A stretch of DNA of 64,000 bases, taken from NCBI GenBank assembly GCA_008729055.1, contig SDUX01000004.1, positions 868,001-932,000 on the forward strand, written 5' to 3'. Every line of letters starts with the position of its first letter. The first letter of the stretch is position 1. This document shows positions 30,636-42,541 of the stretch, piece after piece. The notes below the pieces were generated by a model. The model worked only from the letters and a program-made list of their open reading frames with translations, had not been told where the DNA came from and did no database searches. Both the position numbers and the translations under genes were made by a program. This stretch comes from Pyropia haitanensis. Taxonomy: Eukaryota > Rhodophyta > Bangiophyceae > Bangiales > Bangiaceae.

Positions 30636-33600
30636 TCACGCTGTTTTATCTTGGAAACCATTGCTCGTCCACGGGAAAAAGATATTCACCCAGTACCTCT
30701 CCGCCACGCGCTCGGTCTTGGTGCGCGGCGTGTTGCCGGGGTTGGAAAACAAACCGTGACGGTTGCACAAGTCTTCGAAGTCGGGGACGATATGCTCCAG
30801 GCGGACCAGGTTCTCGACCCGCACAGCATGCAATGCAGGGAAGCCCGTACGGTCGTCCATGTCCCATCTCAATCTCGTGCAACCAAAGTGGGTCAGCACA
30901 CAGCGCTGCTGTGCCTCTGCTCTGACCATGCGTTGAACCACTAGTAGAACGCGCGGCGCGGTGTCGATCCCCTTGATGATAAGACAGGCGCGCCCGTGGC
31001 GTATCTCCCCAGTGACCTCGTCCTTGTAGACGACATGGTCCCACCAAGGGCTGCGGTACAGGTCGTCCGACGCTCGGACGTGCTGCATTCGCCCAGTTTT
31101 CCGCCACGAGAACGTTGCGTTGAAAGTCAGAGAGTTCGCGATAGTCAACAGCTGCGACCGCCTCAGTTGCAGCAGCTCACCCAACGCGCACAACTCGCCG
31201 CCATGCTTGGCTTCTACGTCACCCACGCTGACTCTCAAGCCATATGCCGGAGCAGATTGTGAGTGCGCATGGCCTCGAGCTTGACCGCGAGCCCGAATAC
31301 GCACGTCGCCATGTGCCTGACCGGGCGCCAGGCAGCGCGCCTCGTCGCGCGTTCCCTCCAGCGCTCGGTTGCACTGTTCGTTTCGTAGGCCGTGGCGCAC
31401 ACATCCATGTGTACCGGTGACGTCACCTTCAGGGTTGGGTCGATGAACAAGAACGCCGCCCAGTCGGCGTTTCTGGCCTCGCGTGTGCTGTTCCAGGCCT
31501 TCACCGCTTTCCCGGTCACGTCGGTTCCGCCCTCGCACTGCACAGGGCGCAGAGCACAGGATGTTACCGCTGCAGTTGTCTGTCGCGCACTGACGGGAAT
31601 GGCCGCCGCGCTGATGATCCTCTCCACAAACGAATGGAGGCTCGGTAGCCCCGTCCATAATGTTCCGCTCCGTCGTCAACTGCCCCGCAGCCGTTGCGTC
31701 CAGAAGATCGTCGCTTGAACCCAACAGATCCGCCGCGCGAAGAACATCGTGTGCGTCATCCTCCGCCGCGACAAAAGCCAGCGTCTGCTCCGCGCGCAAC
31801 ATCTGTAACAGGAAGTGGTCCACGCTCTTGTTACTCCTCTCATACATGATGGTGCACTGCTTGTGCATCATCTCGTTGACGCTGGTGTCCGCGTCGACCA
31901 GGTTGCCACGCAGTACGAGCTCATCATGCAGATGATAAGCCAGCCGGTGCATCTTCGTCGTGTGAGTAGGGCCGAATAAGGCAGCCATGTACTTGGTGAC
32001 CAGCTTATAAGCCTCCCGCGACAAAGACCGCGCTTCGTCATCGGTCATGTCGGCATCCTCAGGTATGTTGTCGCCGCACAGCTTTCCCATCAGAAGTGCT
32101 GTGCGGCAAGCCACCTCAAGCACGGCTTCCTTGGGCGCACGGGTGCCGAACGCTTTCTGGTACGCGCTTAATTCGGCCCCCTCGTCTCCAATCTCGTCAC
32201 CGTCCTCTTCCGACTGAGAGTCTAGGTCGTCATCGAGTGCGGCTTCCTCGCCTTTTGTGGCCTTAACCTTGCGAAGCCCCCTTCTCATCTTGGACGTGTA
32301 CGCGATCCACGCTGCGGAGGATGGCCCGACGGAAGTGTGCTCCGCACTATCGATAAGACCTGCAACCATGAACATCCAATAAACGACACCGTGCCGCCAT
32401 TGGCGACCTTTCAAAGTGGGCTGGAGCAAGCCTTCTGGAACGAGGTAACTGAGCATACACAGGCGAAGCCGTCGCACAGCAAGGGCGACGTAAAGCACAC
32501 GCCGCCGTCATTGTCAGTATCAAACCAAAACGCTGGCCTCGTGACTCGCGAGGCGGACGTCACGTTAATCATCTCTCTGCACACGCGTCACCGCCAGGCC
32601 CCAGCAGTCTCATTCAACATTGCGCATGAACCACACAGTGAAGGTGTCACAACGTACCCGGGTGGCGCCTTCGATGCCAAGCACAGCCTCCCCATGTATA
32701 ACATCCGATCGTTCATGGCTCGTATCACGTCAGGAACCGATCCTCTCTCCGCTCTTCCTGTCCCGCAGATAATGCGCAATAGGGCAGGTATCTTCTTGCC
32801 CACTACACGCAGCACCCCCAGCTTCATTACCTGCAACTCACCGACATTGGATCACAGCGAGAGTGGACGGCACCAAACACAAGAAGCACACAAGCCGATA
32901 TGAAGCTCAGTCAAGCGTCCGACACGCACGGGCATTCGTGCAGTAATGGCTGCCCCACACGCCGCGGCCCAACCTAAAGGCGCTGGCTCTCGCCCCCGCA
33001 GCGCGAGACCCCCAGTGGCCGTCACCAGTGCATGCCCCTGACACTTCACCGCTGCACTCCCCCAGCGCCAACGTACGTGGAGCATGTCAAACCCGAAGAT
33101 CTTGTAGAGCATGCAATCTCCTGAGCCCAAGCCTTGCACCGCCCCAAGCACAGGAACAAACGGAAGGCAGCTCGTTGTCCTTGCAATGCTCGCCAAACGG
33201 GCACTGCCCTCACCCATGTCCGCTAGTTGCGTCGCCTCCATCTGCAAGTTGAGCATATCAAACGTGTCACGACTCGCGCTCAGACAGCGCGCAGATGCTA
33301 ACTTGTCTTTCGTAGTCATGCAAGTAGAGCAAGGATACGAGCAGCGGTTCCCCTGCAGACCGAGCACATGCCGCTCCTCCGGCTGGTCGGCCGCGTACAG
33401 CACGATACGAGGCACTGCGAGCAGAGTTCCGTGCTGTGCCAGCGTGATGCTGACACCTTCAAGCGACGCCGTGATCAGGTCGCTCAGGAGCACCGCCAAG
33501 CAACGCTGCAGCACGGAATCCCGCACGATACGAAGGCGAGCTTTGTCCGTTGCGTTTGCTGCGTGACGCGGCTTGATCCAAGGGATGTATCCAACGGTCA

Positions 33601-34818
33601 CCCACCCACTTTTCCCTACCGTTACGTTGGGGCACCGCATGCGGACGGGGTAGACATAGTGCGCTGGGTACCAGGCAATGAAAAAAGCAAAGAAAATCAA
33701 ATGGTCCGCGAGAGCACAAGTCAGTCGGTGAACAAGGAGGCACGCAACACGTCGGAAGAATGAACTGGTAAGGAAGGGGGGCATTCATCGACGTCAAGCT
33801 CACGCGTACCGCACCCTCACAGAGCACCGCCGCACGTACCACCGTTGTGTGACACCAGGGAGCCGTCAGAAAAAAGCTGTACAGCGACCGTGAACAGTCT
33901 TCCCTTGTATCGATGCAGGCTGCGCACCTCCTTATCGGCACTCTGGTACAGTTGACTGTTGAAAATGCCTGTACGGGTGATGGGGCCGCGATCGCCTCGG
34001 GTGCGTACATGGCTCTCGATCTCGACGTCCGACGCAGACCCCAGCGCATCAATCAACACATCCATGGCGTTGCGGGAGTAGAACATAAACTTCTTGCCTC
34101 CAACGTAGATGTCTGTCTGCCGCCACCCAAGGTCGGACAGGCATCGATTCTGCTCGTCCTTGAGACACTGCACCCAGCGAGCCGCCGTCGGAAACGCCGA
34201 CTCCATGGGGCCCAGTGTCCCGGCCTTCCCACAACGCTTCGCCGTTTCGCGCTCCGTCAAGACGGTCGCCTCCCAGAGCTTCTCACGCCAGCTCTTAGAC
34301 ATGCCGCTGCCACCAGAACCCAGTGCTATCCGGCGCAATCTTCGTACCGCGTCATTCACAAACAGAGGGGGAGTCTGCTGCTGGTTGCCCGGTACGAGAG
34401 GCCTCGTTCTTTCGAGGTCGCCTTTGCTTCGGTAGTACGCAGCAATTCTTGCCGAGATGGGCACCACAACCACATGCCGTGGCAGCCTCCCCCCCTGGCC
34501 GGCACGTGCGGCAACAGTGCCTTCGTGATGGAATGGACCTGGCGGGACGACGAGCATGTCGTCAGCCCACGTGCTTTGACTGCTAGAGGCAGCCAAAGAG
34601 ATAGGTAGAGGGTGGAGGCCTCGCAGGTTGCCATTTGCTGCCGCCCAACCGGTGGCCCCTGGAGAAGCTTGTTGAGAGAAAACACCCAGCTGAGACGGGC
34701 GTCCTGCATGGAAAAGATCATAGTGATGGCCAATCTTCCCCTTCTGTCGAAACGTCTGGGAGCACTCCGGGCAGCGATAGTCACCGTTGCGGAGGACACG
34801 TACAGGTGGACGGCCCAT
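30636..34818 (-). CDS. Plavaka/Tnp2-like transposase, four exons
   Basis: Predicted 1183 residues from exons 33840-34818, 33077-33663, 32658-32830 and 30636-32448; introns 33664-33839, 32831-33076 and 32449-32657 all start GTACGT and end CAG, and phases fit (1, 0, 2). The N-terminus has a C2H2 finger (CPEC...H-x4-H). FSDGSLVSHNG before the first junction resembles the SD-T motif of Plavaka transposases. Exon 2 has VGYIPWIKPRH, VPRIVLYAADQPEERHVLGL and YPCSTC, the D-PE and Cys motifs expected downstream. Exon 4 begins YLVPEGLLQPTLKG, then LFGPTHTTKMHRLAYHLHDE, like the helical part after the catalytic core in Tnp2/KDZ enzymes. The C-terminus has HIVPDFEDLC and NIFFPW. A second open frame overlaps 31235-31627 and leaves the middle of exon 4 uncertain. 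The superfamily is a recognition from motifs, not a search result. Confidence 0.68.
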
Positions 34819-37653
34819 CCCAAGTCAACAGCTGCGACGCCAGCAGCCGGCAATGAAGACCCGATCACAGCCGCCGCCAGCACCTGTGCCCGATCAGCGC
34901 ACTCAAAACGACGCCACCTCAGCGAACAGGCCCCGTGACATGAACAGCGCCACCGCCCACAGGTAGACACACAGCACGCTCTTGATGCCACCACTGGACC
35001 GCCAGTAAACGCATGTAACCCTCGAGAAGAAACGGCCACCACGGACAGCCGCTGTCACAACCAGATCCGTACCCGAAGACAGCCCCGCCAAATCTCGCCC
35101 AGCAAACGAAGGCTCAGAGTGTCCAGGTTCGGTCTTGCCGGTGCAGTGACGAAGCCACCGCTAGCACGACCGGACGGGAGCACGACGCAGGGCGCGACTG
35201 GCAAAAGCGGCCCGAGGTAAGCCCGACAACACGCACGCAACCGACCGCCCAGACGACCGCGCGCACGACTATGAGTTGCTCGGTCAGCCAGTCGTGCAAA
35301 TGCGTCATCGTTTGCGGGCAGGCCACGAACGAACCGTGAATTGGAGGCCATTCTGCTGGCTGACAAGAATGTACTCACAGACTTGTACCCGGATGGTCTA
35401 TTGCGGCTCAGACGAAGTGATCCGACTATCGCACCGTGACCACACAATGAGCTCAAGGACGCCTGAAGCAAGACAACATCAAGTCATCAAGTACAAGCAT
35501 GTCTCTTTCGAAATCGTGCGACAAAGAATTTGGTCATCGATCCACTCTGGAGGTTTCACATCTTCTTGTTCTGGTCGGGCAGGAGTCATCAGTTCATAAC
35601 AATCAACATTCGAATAGTGCAACGTGTGCAGCAGGACGGGATCCCATTGGCAGAAACATCTCGTTGTCAAACGACCAGAGACAAGTTTGCGCCCAGGCGA
35701 CGCACGCACTCTGATCAGAACCACAGCATATCTGAAATATTTCTGTCTTGATACCCGCCTCAGCCCCGCGTCGTGCGCACTGGGAAACTTTTGGTGCACA
35801 TAGGCTTGCTCGTAGTCAATGAACATCCTTTTTGACCGTGAATTTCATGGAAGTCTGTGTGAGTTGACACCACCGAATCGAGAGGTGGCCGAACCGCGTG
35901 TTTCAGAAGCACAGTGGCGGTCTCAACGCTGACGTTCCGATGGCGTCGGCCGGACAGCGCGGTCACTGGGGCCTCGACATCGTTCTCTCGGTAATCTGCT
36001 TGGACAGCTGGGCGGCGGTGCCGCCCATCACGACGGTGGACTGTGACGCCACTGCCTGCCGACGGCTCTTCTACCGCCACAGAAGCGTCTCGGCGACAGG
36101 ATCTCACGCTTCCATCCTTCCGGGCAAAGACGCGGTACCTGAGACGGCTGCGGCCGTGTAGACGATGAGGTGCGCTCGCATAGCTGCGTCGGCTGCTGCG
36201 GGCGCCCTCGTCGCCGCTGACACTTTCGTGCGCTACGGGCCGACACGTTGGTTCTTTGTGCAGCCAGCTCGTTCTGCGGCGGTGCTCGCTGACGGCAGCA
36301 ACGTGGAGGTGATGCCGGTAGTGCCGCTCGACTGTATGGAACCGGTCACCAACGCTGCCTAGCGCCTCCGCGTCGGGCTGGTCGTGTCCTGTACTGTGGC
36401 ATACAGGCTCGGGATGACGGTGGCCAAGATGTGAGGTACGCTTCCGCTGACGCGTCGCGCGGCTACGGTGGCGTCGCTTCGTAGGGAGGTTTCGTTCACG
36501 CGCTTACGCCTGTTTTTCAGGCACGAGTTATGGACGGGATCGTGTCGTGGCTTCCACGCCATTCCTAACGGGCTCGGCTGGCAAGGCGCTTGGGAGGAGG
36601 ACCGCATTCTCGTCCCGCCTCCTTCGGTCCCTCCCTCTTCCAGTCCCATTCATCTATGTCGCCACAGTCTTGGCAGTACCGTGGGTGAACACAGTTATGT
36701 TCGCCGCGCACCGCGCGCGCCTTCCTCCTTAGTAGGACCCGCTGGGCCTTCTTTCTTGTCAGGCTTGACGGGCGGAGAAGCCGGCCCTGTGGCGGACACA
36801 TTCGAGTGGACCGCTTGGCGGCGGTCGTGGCGCGGACGAGGCATGGGTCTGTCATACGAAGCCAATGTCGTGCAGCGGGATGGCTCATCGCAAGAGTTTA
36901 TTCGGCCAAACTTCTTCCCGCGAACGTCGCTTCTTACGCCCGGTGGTAGTTCTTCTCTACGGTGGTTTCGTTCGTGGCATCCCACGTACTTCTTCTCGCC
37001 TGTGTTCAGCTACGAGGGAAACGGGTGCTCCCGTCTTCCAATGTGATTGCGCTTCACGGCGTGGTCCGCGATGCGCCCGTCGGCGGTCGTGGCGACACAG
37101 TCTGGGCTGGCACCCGACCGAGCGGCTGCGGCTGGCATTACCTTGCGGCCGTCCGTCACGACTGCTCGCCATCCTGCGTCCGCGTGCAGGTGCTGCTAGT
37201 CATGGACGCGCCTGCCGCCGAGTTCGTGTACATTATGCTGGAAACCTCGGCGGTGCTGCCGCTGTGGGAGTTTCTGGTGCTGCCGAGTTTTCTTGCCGCC
37301 TCGGCGCCGCCTCCGGCGGCGTGTTGCAGTCCGTGGCTGTGGGCGCTCCCGCTCGCGTACTGAGTGGTCGGTTGTGCGTCGCTTTGGGCAGTGTGCATGA
37401 TGGGTGTGCCACTCATCGTCGGGGCGGCGCCCGAGGCGATGGCGTTGCGGGCGTCGTTGTGCGTAGCGCAGATTTGACGAGTTGCCTATGCGGCCAGAGG
37501 CATATGCATTCAGGTGACTCTGGCGCCGCCGCCGGAAGAGGGGGGGGAGTGGAGGCGGCCGGCGAGGGGTGGGCGAGGGGGACGAAAACAAGAGTTGTGC
37601 ATGTATTTTGTTATCGACGGTAGCAGGAGAATGAAACGCCCGGCACTCTATTC
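34819..37653. other. Transposon interior without assigned gene
   Basis: Several plus-strand ORFs occur (for example 36468-37046, 192 codons, and 36962-37363), none with a known domain. They may be exons of one unrecognised gene, as codon use is not random, but no consistent splice chain was found. Confidence 0.35.
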
Positions 37654-38436
37654 TCACTCGTGGTCCTCAGTGGAACTGGGCGGAGTCGTAGCCCATCCAC
37701 GGTGATTGCGGTTGTAGTACCGCGTGGAACGTGAAGACTGCCAAAACATCGACGGCCGCATGCGGGCTATCAGGCGCGCAGTGGGTTCGTCGACGTCTTC
37801 GCCAGCGTGCTCCCATTCAATGTCTACGCTGCCCACTTCGACGGGGGCTCCGCGAGCACCGTACTTGCGCGGCGACTGGCCCGGAGGCGCGCGCTCGAAC
37901 AGCAGGTGACAGGAAATCGGAAGGCGGCGGTCTCGTACAGCCTGGCTGATGCCCTGGCGAAGGACCCGAACTTCTGCGTCCAGCAGGGGATAGTCTGCTT
38001 CCGCCGCTCGCGGTCCGAACACGAGCCGTTCGTTAAGGAGCAGGCCACGTACCACACATCCGTGCGGCAGCCCGTCCGCGTTCAGCCTTGACATAAGCAG
38101 CTGCGAGTTGAAGGCCGCGGGCTGGCCTCTTGGACAAAGGTCAGCCGACGTCGCGGAGTGAACAACGAAAGACGTGTGAGGAAAGACCACAGCCAAGAAC
38201 TGCTGCAGCCGGTCAGGGCGGGTGACGCCGGCTATGAAAGTTGCAGCCGCGACGTCGCGGCTCGCCGTCACGCGCACCAATGAACGGAACTGGTACAGCA
38301 GTACGCCCACACCAAGACCAGGGAAACGAGTGTGCAGCACCGTGTTCGGCTCGGCCGAAATCAAGAACAGGCAGCGGAGGAGGATGGAGAACAGCGGCGC
38401 GAGCGCACCCGTTGGGTCCACGTCACTTAGGTCCAT
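37654..38436 (-). CDS. Orphan 260-residue protein in the putative transposon
   Basis: Uninterrupted frame from the ATG at 38436 (context CATCCATGG) to a stop at 37654. The protein starts MDLSDVDPTGALAPLFSILL, has a hydrophobic N-terminal third, a central part with FLAVVFPHTSFVVHS, and an acidic stretch VGSVDIEWEHAGEDVDEPT before a basic C-terminus. It has no low-complexity runs, unlike chance ORFs nearby. No family was recognised. It lies on the same strand as the transposase and could be element cargo. Confidence 0.5.
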   Translation of the reverse strand: MDLSDVDPTGALAPLFSILLRCLFLISAEPNTVLHTRFPGLGVGVLLYQFRSLVRVTASRDVAAATFIAGVTRPDRLQQFLAVVFPHTSFVVHSATSADLCPRGQPAAFNSQLLMSRLNADGLPHGCVVRGLLLNERLVFGPRAAEADYPLLDAEVRVLRQGISQAVRDRRLPISCHLLFERAPPGQSPRKYGARGAPVEVGSVDIEWEHAGEDVDEPTARLIARMRPSMFWQSSRSTRYYNRNHRGWATTPPSSTEDHE

Positions 38437-40183
38437 GGATGCACGCTCGCCAGGATGCAGGCGCGCCGCAACAACGGGCAGGGTGAACGCGGGTGAGCGG
38501 GAATGGGCAGAAGGGAGAGTCGAAGGGTAGGGAACGTGGGGATGGTTCGGCGCGCAGTGTTGCGGTGGTCCGCAGACAAGGTGAACGCGGCCTGGGGCGC
38601 GGCTGAGGCCAGGCGAGAACAGGGAGGCGGTCTACGTGGGAAGGGAACTGGCCGTGCGCGCCCAGTCTCGAGCAAGCGCTGGGGGGTGTGTGGCCAGAGA
38701 ACTGAAGGCAACTGCAGCCCAAGTGGCAGAAAATGTTGGGTACGACGGCGCAGTGTCCGGCCTGACAACTCGGTCGAGTTGCGGACTGCTCGTGGGCCGC
38801 AGGGCCACGCCCAGCAGTGAGGATTTGGGCTGCAGCCTAGGGGCTGCAACCTGGCGTTGACTCCGGCCAGAAATAAGCGGCTTGCGAGGCGGGGCGGGTG
38901 GCCTGCGAAAGACCGAGTGCAGACTGTCCTCGCAAAAGGCAACGTGCTGGACTGGTTTCTTGCGCACCGTCCTCTTGCGCTTCGCGCCGGCCGGCTTTCT
39001 CGATTGCTAGCTTCGTGACGGACGTGCCCTTGGTGAGGGTTGTGACAATTGTGAGTCCATCGCTGGCTGAGGGCGCTACCAGCGGTGCTGACACTGGTTC
39101 ACTTTCCTTGTGTAGCCACAGCCGCTGCCCTGGATGACTTCAGGAAGTAGCCGCTCCTCATATTTCTTTGATCTATGGCGTCCCGCGACGTGGGCAAGCA
39201 GCTATAGAATCATTCTGAAGTGAGGTCGCACGCGTGTCGGTCAGAGAGCGCCGGGAATCCGGATCGACGGGGGCCTACAGATTAATCATGCAGGGACGTC
39301 GGCCACAAACGCACTTTGAGCCACTGCGCAGCGCTACTGTGAACAAAATCGCGACACTCACTGCACTGTGTGCTCAGTGCAGAAACTAAGTGCGGCTCCC
39401 GCCATTGGCCGCAGGAGAGTTATTTGGCTGGGGGACCCGCGGTTTCCAGCGCGGCTCGTTGATTGGCCGTCTTGACAGCGTGGAAGCACGTGCCATTGGT
39501 GTCTGCCGAGCATTTTTCTTGGTTTGACCGATTTACGTCTTGTCAGTCAATCAAGACACCGATTGAAGTACACGCAACGAGTCGCACACACTGGCTGGAA
39601 GTGGAGCAGCACAGAGCGTAGCAACGGCCCACCGCCGTGTTGGTCTTCCTGCCGATGCGACGATCGGCGCGCTCCGGGGCATACACGGGGGAGCAGCGTG
39701 CTGCGCCTGGTTCATCTGAGAAAAATTTTCAGACAGGCACCAACAAGAGCATGCGCTGACAGACCTGCATCGGGCAGAGGACGCAGGCCTCGCCGGGTTG
39801 ACGTCGGCGGCGGCAAAGATGCGGTCTGGGAGTGCATCAGGCGGCCAGTGCCCAGAGAGGATTCACAGCAGATGCGCGATTTTTTTGTCGGTCGTAATGC
39901 GGGATGCGCGCTCGGGAGGGAAAGTCAGTGGTCGACAAGAGCGCGTACACGGCAGCGCAGTGGGAAAGCAGAGCACGCTGCCGAAGTGCGGCGCTTGGAG
40001 AGCGCAAGGCAGCGTGCTGCAGCTCGCGTCCGAGTGGTACTAAAACTCTATGCGACCCGCTTCTCCCTCCGTCGACCTGTCTTCGGTACGCCACCCGTCC
40101 ACCGTTCTTCTCCACCACACTTCCGGCCCCTCGACGTCACTACCGACCTGTCCGCATCCCCACGGTCTCTCGGTTTTATCACC
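38437..40183. other. Shared upstream region of two divergent transposon ORFs
   Basis: It lies between the minus gene at 38436 and the plus gene at 40184. A CCAAT cluster occupies 39404-39499. A minus-strand open frame ending at 38837 could be an extra exon. Nothing else was recognised. Confidence 0.35.
39404..39499. promoter_or_regulatory. CCAAT-box cluster inside the putative transposon
   Basis: Three ATTGG sites at 39404, 39462 and 39495 within 96 bp, two as CATTGG and one as GATTGG. A pyrimidine-rich leader lies further downstream, before the ATG at 40184, as upstream of the hAT gene. Confidence 0.35.
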
Positions 40184-40630
40184 ATGGCAGACACGTTTCC
40201 TTGCGGCTGCCTTGCGTCCAACGACGCTAGCTGTCCCAACTCTGGCGCTGTGAGCACCCTGCCGGCCGTGCACGCCCTGGCTGCCGGCGGTGACGGTGCT
40301 CTGCTGTCCGTCGATGGGATCTGCTTCTTCTCGTGCCCATGCGGCAATCTGGTGTTCCTGCACGATCTCCGGTGCGCCTACTACGGGGCAGTCGGCGTTC
40401 CCGCGGCGCCGCTCGGACGGGGTGTTCCTGCGCCGGTGGCGAGCAGCCCTGCTCAGACTGTGGCGACGAGTCAGGCTCCCGATGCTCTTCCCGTCGCAGA
40501 AGGTCGTCCTCTGTCGCTGACGCGAGACGGTCTTTGCGTCGTGTCATCCAGCGTGCGCCTCCGGAACGACAGTGGCATGAATGATGAAGTCGTCACCATC
40601 GCCGAGCGCATTCACATCGTCCCGATGTAG
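40184..40630 (+). CDS. Orphan Cys-rich 148-residue protein in the putative transposon
   Basis: The ATG at 40184 has the context TCACCATGG. The N-terminal half holds CGC, SCPNSG, FFSCPCGN and LRC, eight cysteines within about 65 residues, which may coordinate a metal. The second half is Pro/Ala/Val-rich, then charged, ending IAERIHIVPM. The frame is open far upstream, so an earlier start or exon is possible. No family was recognised. Confidence 0.45.
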   Translation: MADTFPCGCLASNDASCPNSGAVSTLPAVHALAAGGDGALLSVDGICFFSCPCGNLVFLHDLRCAYYGAVGVPAAPLGRGVPAPVASSPAQTVATSQAPDALPVAEGRPLSLTRDGLCVVSSSVRLRNDSGMNDEVVTIAERIHIVPM

Positions 40631-42541
40631 GCGCACAAGGTGGCAGAGGCGGGGGTTGACTGGCAGCGACATGTGGAGGTTTGTTTGTGTGGGTTTGGAC
40701 CTGCGACCATCGCACATGCGCACCGTTCTGCACCACATTGAGATTACTCTCAGCGCGGAGATCTACCGACTTCGCTGGCACGAGCTGGCGTGGCCAGCAG
40801 CGAGGACGGCGACATGGGGGCTGTGAAGAGAGGCATAGCGACAACAAAGATAGCAAACAAAAGGCCGGCGCAGGTTTACACTACTCACACACACCGTCCG
40901 ATAGGCAATCCAGCACTACCCGCTTCGACGGCGTCAAAGTTACGCCGCGCGTGCCAAAAAGAGTGAGAGAGCAGCCGCCGTCGAGCAGAAGCGTGCGTAC
41001 CGCGTCCTTTCTTGAGCGGCAGTGGCGTATCAACAGGCGCGCGAGGCGCGCACAGATCTGCACACAGAGCCAACAAAGACGACAGCCGCATCGGCTGCCG
41101 CGGTGACGATGAACGTGCCGCGCCAATCCACGGCTGGCCATTGAACATCAGGGGCTACGAGGGTGGCTTTCGCATAGGGTGCCGAATGATGGGTGCGCCA
41201 GGGCGCTCTGAACGCGACCCCTTCATCCAGCCTTCGACGCCGCCAATCACCCCGCCTTCGACGGCGACAGCCGCGCCAGGGCGCGATCTCCCGCCGCACT
41301 ACGGTCCCTTCTATCACCTAGTAGTGCGTCGTGGCGTCCCAGGGCATAGAGCACGCGGACGACGAGGATGAAGCAATAGATTCTGCAACCGTCGTCCCCG
41401 CTACGTAGGCAACACGCCGCCGTGCACCATTGATGCAATTGGCTGACATTGCCCCCGTTGGTGGCATCGCGAGGCAAGTGAATGTGGGCAAAGCAAAAAA
41501 GTCCGTCGGCGTGTTCGACTACCGGTGCCGCAGGCCGCCTTCACGAAGACACCACACAATAGTTACTGGTCCAACAAAGCGGCAGCAGAGAGACCGTTAG
41601 CACCGCTGCCGCCCTAACCAAACCACGCGGGGTGAGGGCACTAGACATCGCGGCAGAAACGCGTCCGTCCGAGCGTCCGTCGCGACTGCCGGGGCGGAGA
41701 AAAGACAGCATCGAGTGTCCTTAATGTTCCGAACCGCGGCCGCCGTTCAGGCCCGGGCGTGTTGACGACGGCTGCCTCCTTCGTCAAGCAGCGGCCCACT
41801 CCCAGGTGGTAGCGACCGGCTACGGCAAGGCCGCCGCGTGCCCGGCTCTCGGTGTCTTCGTGCAGCTGCCGTGCGCACCAGTGCGCTGAGCTGGCTGGCA
41901 GCTCACGCTATCGAAGAAGTTTTATCGACTGGACACGTGTTGAGAAAGAGACGCGAAGTTCCTTGAAAATATAGTAAATGAGTTTATGTCGCAGTGCACG
42001 TTTCAAGCGAATGTATGTGAATGTTGAATTTTCCTACGTATGTTTTTGTGAAGTAAGTCTTATGGAGGTTCTTCTCGGATTCGTCAAGTGCATCACTCCA
42101 CACCATCTCATTGTTTTACGGCTTCGACATGGAGTCTGTGCGTTACAAGAAAGTGTTGTGGTGGACTTGACCTGGATCCGCAATCCTGCGCAGATTTTTA
42201 CCGCGCCACGCCGCAGGAGCTGCGCTGCACGCTACAGGCGCCGTGTTCCTCTCTGGGGAGAGGTGCACGAGGAGAGGCCGTCAGCAGGCCGGTACCGTCA
42301 GTGCGACGGGGGTGCTGCCACAGCCTGCGGGAACTGCAGCAGTGGCGACGACACGAGGTACGTCCGTCCGTGCCCGCGTCAGTTGACTGCGCGTCTTTAC
42401 GGCGAGGCACTGCGCACTGTCTGAGACGGCTGAAGGAGGGGAGCTACGCACTGCCTGGCGGATTTGCTGACCCTTGGGTGTGGTTTTCGGATCGTCGTTG
42501 TCTTCCGATCTGTTTCTGGCAAGGTGTTCGCCCTGTTGGTG
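40631..42541. other. Transposon interior without assigned gene
   Basis: Short ORFs only. The last part (about 42060-42460) could hold a 5' exon or leader of the next gene. Confidence 0.35.
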
